A stretch of DNA of 64,000 nt from QGON01 sp963691905 (GCA_963691905.1 OY829893.1:1116001-1180000), one strand, 5' to 3'. Positions 8,993 to 18,898 are shown, counted from the stretch's first letter. Program-made: numbers and translations. Notes: a model not told the origin generated them from the sequence alone.

Positions 8993-9067
8993 GTAGGTTG
9001 GGTTAGCGGTAGCGTAACCCAACAAAATCAGAAGCTTGTCGGGTTACGCTGCGCTAACCCGACCTAC
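8993..9067. repeat. Double palindromic repeat (GTAGGTTGGGTTAGCG type)
   Basis: Two imperfect palindromes sit back to back: GTTGGGTTAGCG-GTA-GCGTAACCCAAC (8997-9023) and GTCGGGTTACGC-TGC-GCTAACCCGAC (9038-9063). They are bounded by GTAGG at the left and CCTAC at the right, so the whole element is itself an inverted repeat. It occupies the space between oxyR and the upstream region of the peroxiredoxin gene. It resembles the other REP-like elements in layout but has its own arm sequence. Confidence 0.75.
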
Positions 9068-9080
9068 TAGGAGATTTTAC

Positions 9081-9998
9081 TCAGGAGAGGCGAAAAACCG
9101 TGTCAGGCAGATTGTCGAGCAGAACTTCAATGAAAGCATCGAGTGCCAGACGGCGCGGGAAACTGCGTCTGAAGGCGAGGGATACCCGGCGAAAGGCATC
9201 CTTCTGTTGTAACCGGCGGGTGACGATATCCTTGTCATTCATCCTGATGCCCCTCACCGCCAGATCGGGGACCAGGGTACAGCCGAATCCCACCCCCACC
9301 AGTTGCAGCAGTGTCTCCAGGCTGGCGGCATGCAGGTCGGCCATGTCGCCCTGTTCAGCCCGTGCTTTCATGTGGCATACCTCCATCGCCTGATCGGCGA
9401 GACAGTGGCCTTCCGAGAGCAGCAGGAGTTCGGTGTTGTCGAGATCCTTTTGGGTGATGTTCTTTTTTTCCTGAAAAGGGTGGTTGCGGGGATGTGCCAG
9501 CCAGAAGGCTTCATCAAACAGGGGGATAGTGGAAAATTCACCCGCGTCCACCGGTGTTGCGATAAGAGCAGCATCGATCTCGTGTTTGCGCAGACGTTCG
9601 AGCAGGGTTTCGGTCATCTCCTCTGAGATTACGAGCCGCATCTGTGGCAGCTGATCCCGTAGCGGTTTCAGGATCAGCGGCATGAGGTAGGGACTCAGGG
9701 TCATGATGGCGCCGATACGCAGTGGGCCGATCAGCGGATCCTGATGGGATTGGGCGATTTGCCGGATCGTCTCGGCCTGTTCCAATATCTCTCTGGCGTG
9801 TGCCACGATGGTTTCGCCGATAGGGGTTATCGCCACTGAGCGTTTGGTGCGTTCGAAAAGGGTGATGCCCAGCTCATCCTCCAGCTTTTTTATCTGGCCG
9901 CTCAGGGTGGGCTGACTGACATGGCAGCGTTCGGCCGCATGGCCGAAGTGGCTGCTGTCCGCCACGGCAACGACATATTTGAGATCGCGCAGGTTCAT
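9081..9998 (-). CDS. oxyR: OxyR, peroxide-sensing LysR-type regulator
   Basis: 305 residues, the same length as E. coli OxyR. The N-terminal winged helix-turn-helix starts MNLRDLKYVVAVADSSHFG. The redox pair is C199 in LSEGHCLADQAM and C208 in EVCH, the very numbers used by E. coli OxyR; disulfide formation on peroxide exposure activates it. It likely controls the adjacent peroxiredoxin-glutaredoxin and gor genes, which follow on the same strand, but it is separated from them by a palindromic repeat. The 228-bp region upstream to the divergent pseudouridine synthase gene contains no gene I can support. Confidence 0.95.
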   Translation of the reverse strand: MNLRDLKYVVAVADSSHFGHAAERCHVSQPTLSGQIKKLEDELGITLFERTKRSVAITPIGETIVAHAREILEQAETIRQIAQSHQDPLIGPLRIGAIMTLSPYLMPLILKPLRDQLPQMRLVISEEMTETLLERLRKHEIDAALIATPVDAGEFSTIPLFDEAFWLAHPRNHPFQEKKNITQKDLDNTELLLLSEGHCLADQAMEVCHMKARAEQGDMADLHAASLETLLQLVGVGFGCTLVPDLAVRGIRMNDKDIVTRRLQQKDAFRRVSLAFRRSFPRRLALDAFIEVLLDNLPDTVFRLS

Positions 9999-10226
9999 GG
10001 ATGGTCCGATATAGGGAAAACCGATATTTCTATTTTAGATGAAAGGTAAATGTTATCGAACAGGAAAAGGGCCGTGATGGTTTGACTCAGTCCCCCAAGC
10101 GTTCATAATCTGGCTATTCTCAATCTTGCTCGGAATGACTTCGTGACTGCCATCGAAGTCACGCCCTCTCCATGCTGGATGGCGACTACTTGAATCCGCC
10201 CAGACCACATTGAAAAAGTAACCCAT

Positions 10227-11048
10227 ATGGAATCCCCTTTTGAGTGTCATATCGATGTAACGGCGTATCAGAGAGCGCCGGTGGATCTGCTCTGTACCGA
10301 GACGGGTTTCACCCGCACCCGGATCAAACAGGTCATGCAGAAGGGAGCTGTCTGGCTGACCCACGGCAAACATACCCAGCGCCTGCGTCGTGCTTCCAAG
10401 GTGCTGAGCCCTGGGGACCAGCTGCACCTCTACTACGATGAAAAGGTAATGAATCAGGAGCCGCCTGTGGCAGAGCTGGTTGCGGATGAACAGAGTTATT
10501 CCGTCTGGAACAAGCCTGCCGGGATGCTGTCGCATGGATCCAAGTGGGGTGATCACTGCTCGATCACCCGCTGGGCAGAACAGCATCTGCAGCCTGAACG
10601 TACCGCCTTTCTGGTTCACCGTCTTGATCGCGCCGCTGCCGGACTGATTCTGGTTGCGCATACGAAAAAAATGGCGGCCGCACTGGCTGAACTGTTTCGC
10701 GAAAGAACGGTGGAGAAACGTTACCAGGTGCTGGTTGAAGGAAAGTTTCCCACCAAGCCAAAACCCTTTCTGATCGACCAGGAGTTGGATGGACGTGAGG
10801 CCATCAGTCGGGTCAACCGGCTGGAATTTGACCCCGAGTCAGGCCGGTCGTTGTTGGAAGTCGCCATCGAAACCGGTCGCAAGCACCAGGTTCGCCGCCA
10901 TCTTGCAGCGATTGGATTTCCGACGGTGGGTGACCGGTTGTATGGCAAGGCGCAACCGGGAGAGGATCTGAGATTGACGGCAAGTCACCTGAGTTTCATC
11001 TCTCCGGCCAGCGGAGAAAAAAAGGTCTATTCATCTCATGATTCTTGA
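10227..11048 (+). CDS. RluA-family RNA pseudouridine synthase
   Basis: 273 residues. An N-terminal S4-like RNA-binding stretch (TRIKQVMQKGAVWLTHGKHTQRLRR, ~33-58) precedes the catalytic domain, whose motif HRLDRAAAGL carries the catalytic Asp D134. The later IETGRKHQVRRHLAAIGFPTVGDRLYG segment is also typical. The enzyme isomerises uridine to pseudouridine in rRNA or tRNA; the exact target (RluA, RluC/D or TruC type) is not clear from sequence. ATG at 10227. Divergent from oxyR and convergent with the acuI-like gene, with a palindromic repeat after its stop. Confidence 0.88.
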   Translation: MESPFECHIDVTAYQRAPVDLLCTETGFTRTRIKQVMQKGAVWLTHGKHTQRLRRASKVLSPGDQLHLYYDEKVMNQEPPVAELVADEQSYSVWNKPAGMLSHGSKWGDHCSITRWAEQHLQPERTAFLVHRLDRAAAGLILVAHTKKMAAALAELFRERTVEKRYQVLVEGKFPTKPKPFLIDQELDGREAISRVNRLEFDPESGRSLLEVAIETGRKHQVRRHLAAIGFPTVGDRLYGKAQPGEDLRLTASHLSFISPASGEKKVYSSHDS

Positions 11049-11056
11049 TTGCGCAG

Positions 11057-11082
11057 GCCGGTTCAAGCGTAGCGGAACCGGC
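11057..11082. repeat. 26-bp palindrome, identical to 1538-1563
   Basis: Arms GCCGGTTC and GAACCGGC around AAGCGTAGCG, identical base for base to the copy at 1538. It fills the 42-bp gap between two convergent genes, a typical REP position, and could form a hairpin at the 3' ends of both transcripts. Confidence 0.8.
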
Positions 11083-11090
11083 GGGTCTGC

Positions 11091-12086
11091 TTAATTCACC
11101 CTCGTCTGCACCAGAATACGACCTCGTACCTCTCCTGCCAGCATCTCGTCAAATACCTCAGGCAACTGCTCCAGATGGATGACTCGGTCGACGATGTCGT
11201 CAAGATGTTTTGGATGCAGGTCGGTGGCGAGCCGTTGCCAGATCTTGCAACGCAGGGCATGGGGGCAATCGGCTGAGTTGATGCCGAGCAGGCTGATGCC
11301 TCGCAGGATGAAAGGCATAACGGTGGTGTTCAATTCGATACCGGCTGCCAGCCCGATGGCGGCGATACTGCCCCAGGGTTTGACTGTTCGGGTCAGTCCC
11401 GCCAGGGTCTCGCCGCCGACATTGTCCACAGCACCTCCCCAGAGTCCCTTTTCCAATGGGTGCCTGCCGAGAGGCAGTGCTTCCCGGGAGAGTACTTGCG
11501 TTGCACCGATAAGTTTGAGGTAGTCGTGTTGATCTCCCTTGCCGGTGACTGCAGTCACTTCGTAACCTGCGCCGTGGAACAGATTGACAGCAAGGCTGCC
11601 CACCCCGCCGGTTGCTCCTGTGACCAGGATTGATCCCATCTCCGGATGCTGTCCGTTGCTCTCCATGCGGTGCAGGGCCAGTGCGGCGGTAAATCCGGCG
11701 GTGCCGAGGGCCATGGCCTGATAGGGGCCAAGATTATCCGGCAACGGCACGGCCCAGTCGGCGGGAACCCTGAGATATTCCGCATATCCACCGTCATGAG
11801 TAGAAGAGAGGCCGGAGCCGGTGACAATGACCTGATCCCCCTCTTTGAATCGATCGTCACGGGACTGAACCACGTCGCCGCAACTGTCGATGCCGCCGGT
11901 GAGCGGAAAATCACGCAGGATCTTTCCAAGTCCCGTTCCCGCCAGTGCGTCCTTGTAGTTGACGCTGGAGAAACGGGTGCGGATGAGAATCTCACCTTCC
12001 GCTGGATCGGTCAGCTCCCGCTGTTCCACCGCAGCGGAGTGCTCTCCGGTCTCGCTGCGATGGATGCGGAAGGCTGTATAGCTCAT
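11091..12086 (-). CDS. YhdH/AcuI-family NADPH-dependent acryloyl-CoA reductase-like oxidoreductase
   Basis: 331 residues, zinc-free medium-chain dehydrogenase. FSSVNYKDALAGTG (N-terminal domain), GTAGFTAALAL and the nucleotide-binding VTGATGGVGSLAV are YhdH/AcuI hallmarks, as is the C-terminal GRILVQ. AcuI reduces acryloyl-CoA to propionyl-CoA and detoxifies acrylate from DMSP breakdown; E. coli YhdH has the same activity. No DMSP lyase or other acrylate genes are nearby, so the physiological substrate is open. Its ATG overlaps the ppk2 stop (ATGA), so the two are translationally coupled. Confidence 0.88.
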   Translation of the reverse strand: MSYTAFRIHRSETGEHSAAVEQRELTDPAEGEILIRTRFSSVNYKDALAGTGLGKILRDFPLTGGIDSCGDVVQSRDDRFKEGDQVIVTGSGLSSTHDGGYAEYLRVPADWAVPLPDNLGPYQAMALGTAGFTAALALHRMESNGQHPEMGSILVTGATGGVGSLAVNLFHGAGYEVTAVTGKGDQHDYLKLIGATQVLSREALPLGRHPLEKGLWGGAVDNVGGETLAGLTRTVKPWGSIAAIGLAAGIELNTTVMPFILRGISLLGINSADCPHALRCKIWQRLATDLHPKHLDDIVDRVIHLEQLPEVFDEMLAGEVRGRILVQTRVN

Positions 12087-12901
12087 ACAACACAGATGTC
12101 GGGTACGAAAGTCTGGTCGGACAGCGGTGGCCGGATATATCCCCGGCTGTCAACGCGTTCCGGCAACACGATCATCTCAGGGGTCAGATCCTCATAGGGG
12201 ATCATGCTCAACAGGTGGGAGATGCAGTTGAGCCGGGCATGCTTCTTGATGTCTGAGTTGACCACATACCAGGGTGCCTGTTTGATATCGGTATGGGCGA
12301 ACATGGTGTCCTTCGCCTTGGAGTATTCGACCCAGCGTTTGCGTGACTCAAGATCCATCGGACTCAGTTTCCAGCGTTTGTGAGGCTCTTCCAGGCGGCT
12401 CTGGAAACGGCGCTCCTGCTCTTCATCGGCTACCGAGAACCAGTATTTGAGTACGATGATGCCGGAACGCACCAGCATGCGTTCGAACTCCGGACAGGAG
12501 CGCAGGAATTCGTGATACTCCTCCTCGCTGCAGAATCCCATGACCCGCTCAACGCCAGCGCGGTTGTACCAGCTGCGGTCGAACAGCACCATCTCCCCCG
12601 CTGCTGGAAGGTGTGGCACATAGCGTTGGAAATACCATTGCGTGGTTTCGCGCTCGGTGGGCGCCGGTAGGGCGACCACGCGGCTGATGCGGGGATTCAG
12701 GTGCTGGTTAATGCGTTTGATGACACCCCCTTTGCCTGCGGCGTCGCGGCCTTCAAAGATCACCACGACCTTGAGTCCGGAGAATTTGATCCACTCCTGC
12801 AGTTTGACCAGTTCAAGCTGGAGTCTGAACAGCTCTTTTTCGTAGACGTCGTTTCGTATCTTTTTCCGTTTGGTGGGTTTTGCTTTTTTCTCTGTTGCCA
12901 C
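12083..12901 (-). CDS. ppk2: Polyphosphate kinase 2 (class I PPK2)
   Basis: 272 residues, single-domain. Walker A GRDAAGKGG (51-59), Walker B region FDRSWYNRAGVE with D108, and the lid segment KRWKLSPMD are typical. PPK2 uses polyphosphate to phosphorylate nucleoside diphosphates, or the reverse. I place the start at the GTG at 12901 rather than the upstream ATG (12916) or TTG (12919): GGAGGA lies 7 nt before the GTG, while the upstream codons have no ribosome site and the SD would be inside the gene. The N-terminus is Lys-rich. It is cotranscribed with the acuI-like gene. Confidence 0.9.
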   Translation of the reverse strand: MATEKKAKPTKRKKIRNDVYEKELFRLQLELVKLQEWIKFSGLKVVVIFEGRDAAGKGGVIKRINQHLNPRISRVVALPAPTERETTQWYFQRYVPHLPAAGEMVLFDRSWYNRAGVERVMGFCSEEEYHEFLRSCPEFERMLVRSGIIVLKYWFSVADEEQERRFQSRLEEPHKRWKLSPMDLESRKRWVEYSKAKDTMFAHTDIKQAPWYVVNSDIKKHARLNCISHLLSMIPYEDLTPEMIVLPERVDSRGYIRPPLSDQTFVPDICVV

Positions 12902-13012
12902 GAAGAAATCCTCCATCAATGTGTAAAGTTTTTGTTAGTGCTGAACCTATCATTTTAACGCCTGGACAGATGTCGTTTGATGATATGGCTCAAGCGAATT
13001 ATATGACATCTG

Positions 13013-14536
13013 TCATTCGATAATAACAGGGATATCAGCGATTCGACTGCGCCACTCGGCGGGGCCGGTCTCGTGTACTGAGTTGCCCAGGCTGTCTACG
13101 GCGACGGTAACTGGAAAGTCGACGACCTCGAACTCACGGATCGCCTCCATGCCCAGTTCTTTAAAGGCGATGATGCGGGAGGCGCGTATTGCCTTGGAGA
13201 CGAGATAGGCCGCTCCACCAACGGCCATCAGGTAGACCGCCTTGTGGCGTTTGATCGCCTCGATGCCGCTGGGGCCACGCTCAGACTTGCCTACCATGCC
13301 GATAAGGCCCGTTTGGCCCAGCATCATCTCGCTGAACTTATCCATGCGGCTGGCGGTGGTGGGACCCGCAGGTCCGACAATTTCTTCACGCACAGGGTCG
13401 ACTGGACCGACGTAGTAGATGAAACGGTTGTGAAAGTCGACACCTTTGGGCAGGGGGTCGCCTTTTTGCAGCAGATCGGCAATGCGCTTATGCGCGGCGT
13501 CACGGCCGGTCAACAACTTACCCGACAGAAGAATGCGATCTCCGGGTTGCCAGGCTGAAATATCCTGTTTGGTGAGACTGTTCAGGTCGACGCGCCGGGC
13601 GTCGTCCGAGGCCTCCCAGGTAACGGCGGGCCAATCGTCCGGCTGCGGCGGAGTCAGAACGGCGGGGCCGGAGCCATCCAGGGTAAACTCCGCATGACGT
13701 GTGGCTGCGCAGTTGGGGATGATCGCCACTGGCAGGGAGGTGGCGTGGGTGGGGAAGTCGCTGATCTTGACGTCAAGCACGGTGGTCAGTCCACCCAGTC
13801 CCTGAGCACCTATACCCAATGCATTGATCTTTTCGTAAAGCTCCAGTCGCAGGGATTCGACGGTGTTGGTTGCGCCGCGGGCCTTGAGTTCGTGGATGTC
13901 GATCGGTCCCATCAACGACTCTTTCGCCATCAGCATGGCCTTTTCGGCGGAGCCCCCTATCCCTATACCCAGCATGCCGGGAGGGCACCAACCAGCGCCC
14001 ATTTGCGGGATCTGTTCCAATACCCACTCCACCAGTGAAGCCGAAGGGTTGAGGATGGCGAAACGGGTCTTGTTTTCAGAGCCGCCACCTTTGGCGGCAA
14101 TCTTGACCTCGATGCCGTCACCGGGAACCAGTTCGGTATGGACGATGGCGGGTGTGTTGTCCTTGGTGTTGAGGCGTCCCCCCGCAGGGTCGGTTACCAT
14201 CGAGGCCCGCAAAATGTTGTCGGGATGGGCGTAGGCGCGTCGAACACCCTCATCAACCATTTCAGTGATGGAGATGCTGCTATCCCAACGAACATCCATT
14301 CCCACTTTAAGGAACACCACCACCATGCCGGTATCCTGGCAGATGGGACGCTTTCCTTCAGCACACATGCGGGAGTTGACCAGGATCTGCGCCATCGCGT
14401 CCTTGGCGGCGGGAGACTGTTCCCGTTCCCAGGCTTTACCCATTGCTTTGAGGAAGTCTGTCGGATGATAGTAGGAGATGAACTGCAGGGCATCAGCAAT
14501 GCTGTCGATAAAGTCATCCTGGCGGATCAGCGTCAT
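13013..14536 (-). CDS. fumA: Fumarate hydratase class I (iron-sulfur, FumA type)
   Basis: 507 residues, close to the usual single-chain class I fumarase. Cluster-ligand cysteines are in RPICQDTG, AGWCPPGML and IPNCAATRH; the C-terminal beta domain contains VGPAGPTTASRMDKF and GKSERGP. It hydrates fumarate to malate in the TCA cycle and needs an oxygen-labile 4Fe-4S cluster. It lies about 100 bp after sucB on the same strand, so sucA-sucB-fumA may be one transcript. No class II fumC is present in the window. Confidence 0.93.
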   Translation of the reverse strand: MTLIRQDDFIDSIADALQFISYYHPTDFLKAMGKAWEREQSPAAKDAMAQILVNSRMCAEGKRPICQDTGMVVVFLKVGMDVRWDSSISITEMVDEGVRRAYAHPDNILRASMVTDPAGGRLNTKDNTPAIVHTELVPGDGIEVKIAAKGGGSENKTRFAILNPSASLVEWVLEQIPQMGAGWCPPGMLGIGIGGSAEKAMLMAKESLMGPIDIHELKARGATNTVESLRLELYEKINALGIGAQGLGGLTTVLDVKISDFPTHATSLPVAIIPNCAATRHAEFTLDGSGPAVLTPPQPDDWPAVTWEASDDARRVDLNSLTKQDISAWQPGDRILLSGKLLTGRDAAHKRIADLLQKGDPLPKGVDFHNRFIYYVGPVDPVREEIVGPAGPTTASRMDKFSEMMLGQTGLIGMVGKSERGPSGIEAIKRHKAVYLMAVGGAAYLVSKAIRASRIIAFKELGMEAIREFEVVDFPVTVAVDSLGNSVHETGPAEWRSRIADIPVIIE

Positions 14537-14633
14537 GGATAGAACCCTGTTTTGATTGATTGGGATAGTTATTTGTAAGAGTAAGGTACATCAGAGCGCG
14601 CGTAGTTGCATCCCTGTTTGGCTGGGAGGTCAT

Positions 14634-15824
14634 CTATACCTGCAACATCAGCCGTGCCGGCTCCTCCAGATTCTCTTTGATATTGACCAAAAACTGCACC
14701 GCGTCCTTGCCGTCGATGATTCTGTGGTCGTAGGAGAGTGCGAGATACATCATCGGGCGGATGACGATTTCGCCGTTTTCCACAACTGGCCTATCCTGAA
14801 TGGCATGCATACCCAGGATTGCGCTTTGGGGGGGATTGATGATTGGTGTGGAGAGCATGGAGCCGAAAACGCCGCCGTTGGTGATGGAGAATGTCCCGCC
14901 GGTGAGTTCGTCGTAACTCAGGGTTCCAGCCATTGCCTTCTCTCCAAAACTGCGGATCTGCTGCTCTATTTCGGCAAAACTGAGTTGATCGGCGTCCCGA
15001 AGTATCGGCACCACCAGGCCGCGGGGAGAAGAGACCGCAATACCGATGTCGAAGTAGCCGTGGTAGATGATGTCGCTTTCATCCACCGACGCGTTGACTA
15101 CCGGGAAGCGTTTGAGTGCCTCGACAGATGCCTTGACGAAGAAGGACATGTAGCCGAGCCGCACATCGTACTGTGATTCAAAGGTTTCGCGGTATTGACT
15201 GCGCAGCAGTTGTATCTCGTGCAGATCGACTTCGTTGAAGGAGGTGAGGATGGCTGCATTCTGCTGGGCCAGTAGCAGACGTTCTGCCACCCTCTTCCGC
15301 AGACGGGTCATGGGTGCCCGCTGCTCCGGCCGCTCTCCGCTGGGGATGGAGAGAAGGGGGGTAGATGGCTGCATCGGTGGTTTTTTGTTTTCTGTCGCCG
15401 GTTGGGGCGTCTGCTCCCGAATATATGCTTCCACATCGGCCTTGAGGATACGGCCGCTCTTGCCGCTGCCTTTGATAAGGCCCGGATCGATCCCGTTTTC
15501 CTTGACCAGGCGGCGAACTGCGGGTGCCAGCACCGGCGTAGATTCTGGTTTTGATTCGGTCTCTCCTTTCCCGGCTGGAGCAGCAGCACCGGCTTCCACG
15601 ATGCCCAGCACATCATCCGTCTGTACGGTGTCGCCGGCATTGAAGCGGATATCTTTCAATATGCCATCTATTGGTGCCGGCACCTCGAGCACCACCTTGT
15701 CGGTCTCCAGGTCGAGCAGGGTTTCGTCTCTGCTGACGCGGTCACCGGATTTTTTGTGCCAGGTCAGGATAGTGGCATCCGCCACTGACTCCGGGAGTTC
15801 GGGTACGCGAAGTTCTATGCTCAT
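14634..15824 (-). CDS. sucB: 2-oxoglutarate dehydrogenase E2, dihydrolipoyl succinyltransferase
   Basis: 396 residues. One N-terminal lipoyl domain (1-~80) with the lipoylated Lys in ETDKVVLEV, a peripheral subunit-binding domain (~105-145, starting PAVRRLVKENG), then the catalytic domain with DHRIIDGKDA near the C-terminus. It transfers succinyl groups to CoA in the 2-oxoglutarate dehydrogenase complex. The ATG at 15824 (MSIELRVPELPES) is chosen because it begins at the lipoyl domain; the longer frame adds 20 non-family residues. No lpd (E3) gene follows it, so E3 must be encoded elsewhere. Confidence 0.94.
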   Translation of the reverse strand: MSIELRVPELPESVADATILTWHKKSGDRVSRDETLLDLETDKVVLEVPAPIDGILKDIRFNAGDTVQTDDVLGIVEAGAAAPAGKGETESKPESTPVLAPAVRRLVKENGIDPGLIKGSGKSGRILKADVEAYIREQTPQPATENKKPPMQPSTPLLSIPSGERPEQRAPMTRLRKRVAERLLLAQQNAAILTSFNEVDLHEIQLLRSQYRETFESQYDVRLGYMSFFVKASVEALKRFPVVNASVDESDIIYHGYFDIGIAVSSPRGLVVPILRDADQLSFAEIEQQIRSFGEKAMAGTLSYDELTGGTFSITNGGVFGSMLSTPIINPPQSAILGMHAIQDRPVVENGEIVIRPMMYLALSYDHRIIDGKDAVQFLVNIKENLEEPARLMLQV

Positions 15825-15887
15825 CGGTTGTCTGTTTCCGTCGTTGTCATGGGTCGGAGAAACTTGTGACGATTGCAGGTCCACAGC

Positions 15888-18755
15888 TCAACCCAGGTTA
15901 GACAGGCTCCTCTGGTTCATGTCTGGATTGATCCTGCCGCTGAGTGCCTCATCAATCAGGGTCTCCTGCTGTTTTATATGCAGCGGACGATAGCCGACGG
16001 CTGGTGCCGCAGCGGTTTCACGGCCTACGTAATAGAGTCTCTTTCCCGCCTGGAGATGGGTGCGGAAACGGTGTTTTATCTGGTCCCATGCGCCTTGGTT
16101 CTGCGGTTCTTCCTGGCACCAGATGAGATCCCTGGCCTGCGGGAAGGGGGCGATTGCCTTGTTGAAATACTCAAGCGGAAACGGGTAGAGCTGCTCGATA
16201 CGCACGATGGCCACGTCACCCAATGAACGGGTGCGGCGCGCCTCCAGCAGCTCATAGTAGACCTTGCCGCTGCACATCACGATGCGTTTCACCTCATTGG
16301 GGTTCAACTTGTCGGCCTCACCGATAACCGGTTCGAAACAGCCCTCGGTGAATGCCTGAATGGGAGAGGTGGCCAAACGGTGACGCAGCAGACTTTTGGG
16401 TGTCAAAACGATCAGTGGCCGGCGCAGAGGGCGCAGGATCTGCCGCCGCAGCATATGGAAGACCTGGGCGGGAGTGGTGGGTACACAGACTTGGATGTTG
16501 TGGTTGGCGCAGAGTTGCAGATAACGTTCGAGCCGGGCGGAAGAGTGTTCCGCCCCCTGACCTTCATAGCCGTGTGGCAGCAGCATCACCAGTCCGCACA
16601 TCAGTCCCCATTTTTCACCGGCGGATGAGATGAACTGGTCTATGACGACTTGGGCGCCGTTGGCAAAGTCGCCGAATTGTGCCTCCCAGAGAGTGAGAGC
16701 ATTGGGCTCGGCGCTGGCGTAACCGTATTCGTACCCCAGCACGGCTTCTTCGGAGAGCAGAGAATCGATGACGAGAAAGTTCGCCTGATTCTCCTGCAGG
16801 TTTTGCAAGGGGATATAGGGTTCGCCGTTGACCTGATTGTGCAGCGCGGCATGACGGTGGAAGAAGGTGCCGCGCCCCGCATCCTGCCCTGAGAGACGGA
16901 CTGGGCAGCCCTCGGTGAGCAGTGAGGCGTAGGCGAGGGTTTCACCAAAGCCCCAATCGACGAGCTGATCACCACTGGCCATGCGACGCCGTTCCGCCCA
17001 GATCTTCTCCAGTCTGGGGTGCAATTCAAAATCTCCAGGGATCCGCAGGAGTTGCCCGGAAAGGTTTCTAAAACACTCAGGAGAAATGCATGTCTTGGTG
17101 GGGTGGTTCCAATCGGTTTTGCCAAATGGACGCCAGTCCACATGAAAGATGTTTTTCAGGGCGCAGATTACTGGCCGTGAGACCACACGGCCCTGTTCCA
17201 GGGAGCTGCGGTAGTTCTCCACCATGGCCTGTGCCTGTTCCGGCGTTATGATGGAGTCGGCGATCAGGTGTTCCGCATAGCGGGCCCGCACGGTGGGATG
17301 ACGGCGAATTTTTTTGTACATCTCCGGTTGGGTCACCGAGGGTTCGTCCGCCTCGTTGTGGCCGTGGCGGCGGTAGCAGACCATGTCGATAAGGACGTCC
17401 TTGCTGAAACGGAAACGGAAATCGAGGGCGAGGCGTGTGACAAACAGGACGGCCTCTGGATCGTCGCCATTGACGTGAAAGATAGGTGCCTGAACCATCT
17501 TCGCGACATCGGTACAGTAGGTGGTTGAACGGGTATCCAGCGGGTTGCTGGTGGTAAAACCGATCTGGTTGTTGATGATGATATGAACCGTGCCGCCGGT
17601 GGTGAAGCCACGGGTCTGGGAGAGGTTGAGGGTCTCCATCACCACCCCCTGACCGGCAAAGGCGGAATCGCCGTGGATCAGTACCGGCAGCACCTGTTCG
17701 CCGGTGCGGTCGCCACGCCTCTGCTGCCGGGCGCGAACCGAGCCCTCGATGACCGGATTGATGATCTCCAGATGGGAGGGGTTGAAACCCAGTGCGACAT
17801 GTACGATGCCGTCGGGCGTGTCGATATCGGTGGAGAATCCCATGTGGTATTTGACGTCACCGGAGCGGCGCTGCAGATCGGCCTCGACCCGACCCTCGAA
17901 TTCGGCAAAGATCTCCTGGGGCGGTTTGCCGAGGATGTTGGTCAGAACGTTGAGGCGGCCACGGTGGGCCATGCCGATAACCATCTCTCCAACGCCATTT
18001 TTTCCGGCGTGCTGGATCAGTTCGTCCAACAGCGGAATCAGACTCTCGCCACCCTCCAGCGAGAATCTTTTCTGTCCAACGTAGCGGGAGTGCAGATACT
18101 TTTCGATCCCTTCAGCCGCAGTCAACAGCGTCAACAGCCAAAGTTTGTCATCGATCTGCATGGATGACTGATTGCTGAGGTTTTCGATGCGCTCCTGAAT
18201 CCACCGTTTCTGCACCGTATCGGTCATGTGCATATATTCAGCACCGATGCTGCCGCAGTAAACCCGCTGCAGCAGGTCGATGATTTTACGAAAAGGCAAA
18301 CGTTCAGGGGCGGCGAGGGAACCGGTGTTGAAGACGGCTTCGTCCCCGATGTTGTCGAGTTGGAGGAAGGCAGGATCCAGGTCGGGCACATATTCGGGAT
18401 CCCGCAGTTGCAGAGGATCCAGATTGGCATTCTGATGGCCGCGCACACGGTAGCCGTTGATCAGACGCAGCACAGCGGCCTGTTGTTCAGCGGCGGCGGG
18501 GGAGAGACATGTCTGAGAGGATCTTCCTGCCAGGGGCCGCTCCCTGGCCAATCTCAGAAAATGCGCCTGGATGGGCCGGTGCGCCACCTCACGTGAGGAT
18601 GACGGTTTCAACAGATCGAAGTGGTGTCGCCAATCCTCAGGTACACTGTTTGGATCCTGCAGAAAACGCTCGTAGAGCCCTTCGATAAATGCGGCATTGC
18701 CACCGTAGTAGGCGGAGGAGGATTTTAAAAGATCCAGCAGCGCAGGCATGCTCAT
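15888..18755 (-). CDS. sucA: 2-oxoglutarate dehydrogenase E1
   Basis: 955 residues, in the normal range for the proteobacterial E1o. Visible signatures include MHMTDTVQKRW, GMAHRGRLNVL, FHVNGDDPEAV and RRHGHNEADEPS, the last two in the thiamine diphosphate-binding part, and the C-terminal CQEEPQNQGAW. It decarboxylates 2-oxoglutarate and loads the succinyl group on the SucB lipoyl domain. First gene of a sucA-sucB unit (63-bp gap). ATG at 18755; an ATG two codons downstream is possible. The 143 bp upstream contain no other gene. Confidence 0.96.
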   Translation of the reverse strand: MSMPALLDLLKSSSAYYGGNAAFIEGLYERFLQDPNSVPEDWRHHFDLLKPSSSREVAHRPIQAHFLRLARERPLAGRSSQTCLSPAAAEQQAAVLRLINGYRVRGHQNANLDPLQLRDPEYVPDLDPAFLQLDNIGDEAVFNTGSLAAPERLPFRKIIDLLQRVYCGSIGAEYMHMTDTVQKRWIQERIENLSNQSSMQIDDKLWLLTLLTAAEGIEKYLHSRYVGQKRFSLEGGESLIPLLDELIQHAGKNGVGEMVIGMAHRGRLNVLTNILGKPPQEIFAEFEGRVEADLQRRSGDVKYHMGFSTDIDTPDGIVHVALGFNPSHLEIINPVIEGSVRARQQRRGDRTGEQVLPVLIHGDSAFAGQGVVMETLNLSQTRGFTTGGTVHIIINNQIGFTTSNPLDTRSTTYCTDVAKMVQAPIFHVNGDDPEAVLFVTRLALDFRFRFSKDVLIDMVCYRRHGHNEADEPSVTQPEMYKKIRRHPTVRARYAEHLIADSIITPEQAQAMVENYRSSLEQGRVVSRPVICALKNIFHVDWRPFGKTDWNHPTKTCISPECFRNLSGQLLRIPGDFELHPRLEKIWAERRRMASGDQLVDWGFGETLAYASLLTEGCPVRLSGQDAGRGTFFHRHAALHNQVNGEPYIPLQNLQENQANFLVIDSLLSEEAVLGYEYGYASAEPNALTLWEAQFGDFANGAQVVIDQFISSAGEKWGLMCGLVMLLPHGYEGQGAEHSSARLERYLQLCANHNIQVCVPTTPAQVFHMLRRQILRPLRRPLIVLTPKSLLRHRLATSPIQAFTEGCFEPVIGEADKLNPNEVKRIVMCSGKVYYELLEARRTRSLGDVAIVRIEQLYPFPLEYFNKAIAPFPQARDLIWCQEEPQNQGAWDQIKHRFRTHLQAGKRLYYVGRETAAAPAVGYRPLHIKQQETLIDEALSGRINPDMNQRSLSNLG

Positions 18756-18898
18756 ACCGAAAGCGTGTTAGAAATGATCACAAGGTCGTGAATGTTCACA
18801 AAGTCGTGTTGGTTTTATTCTATATTGTTTAATACGATGTTAGCACAGGGATCAGATTCGACAGGGTTGGTCGACGTCGACGGCTGAATGATAGAGAT

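Noticed and set aside
10053..10661. A 202-codon minus-strand open frame opposite the pseudouridine synthase.
   Set aside because: Antisense to a gene with a clear catalytic motif; no family features.
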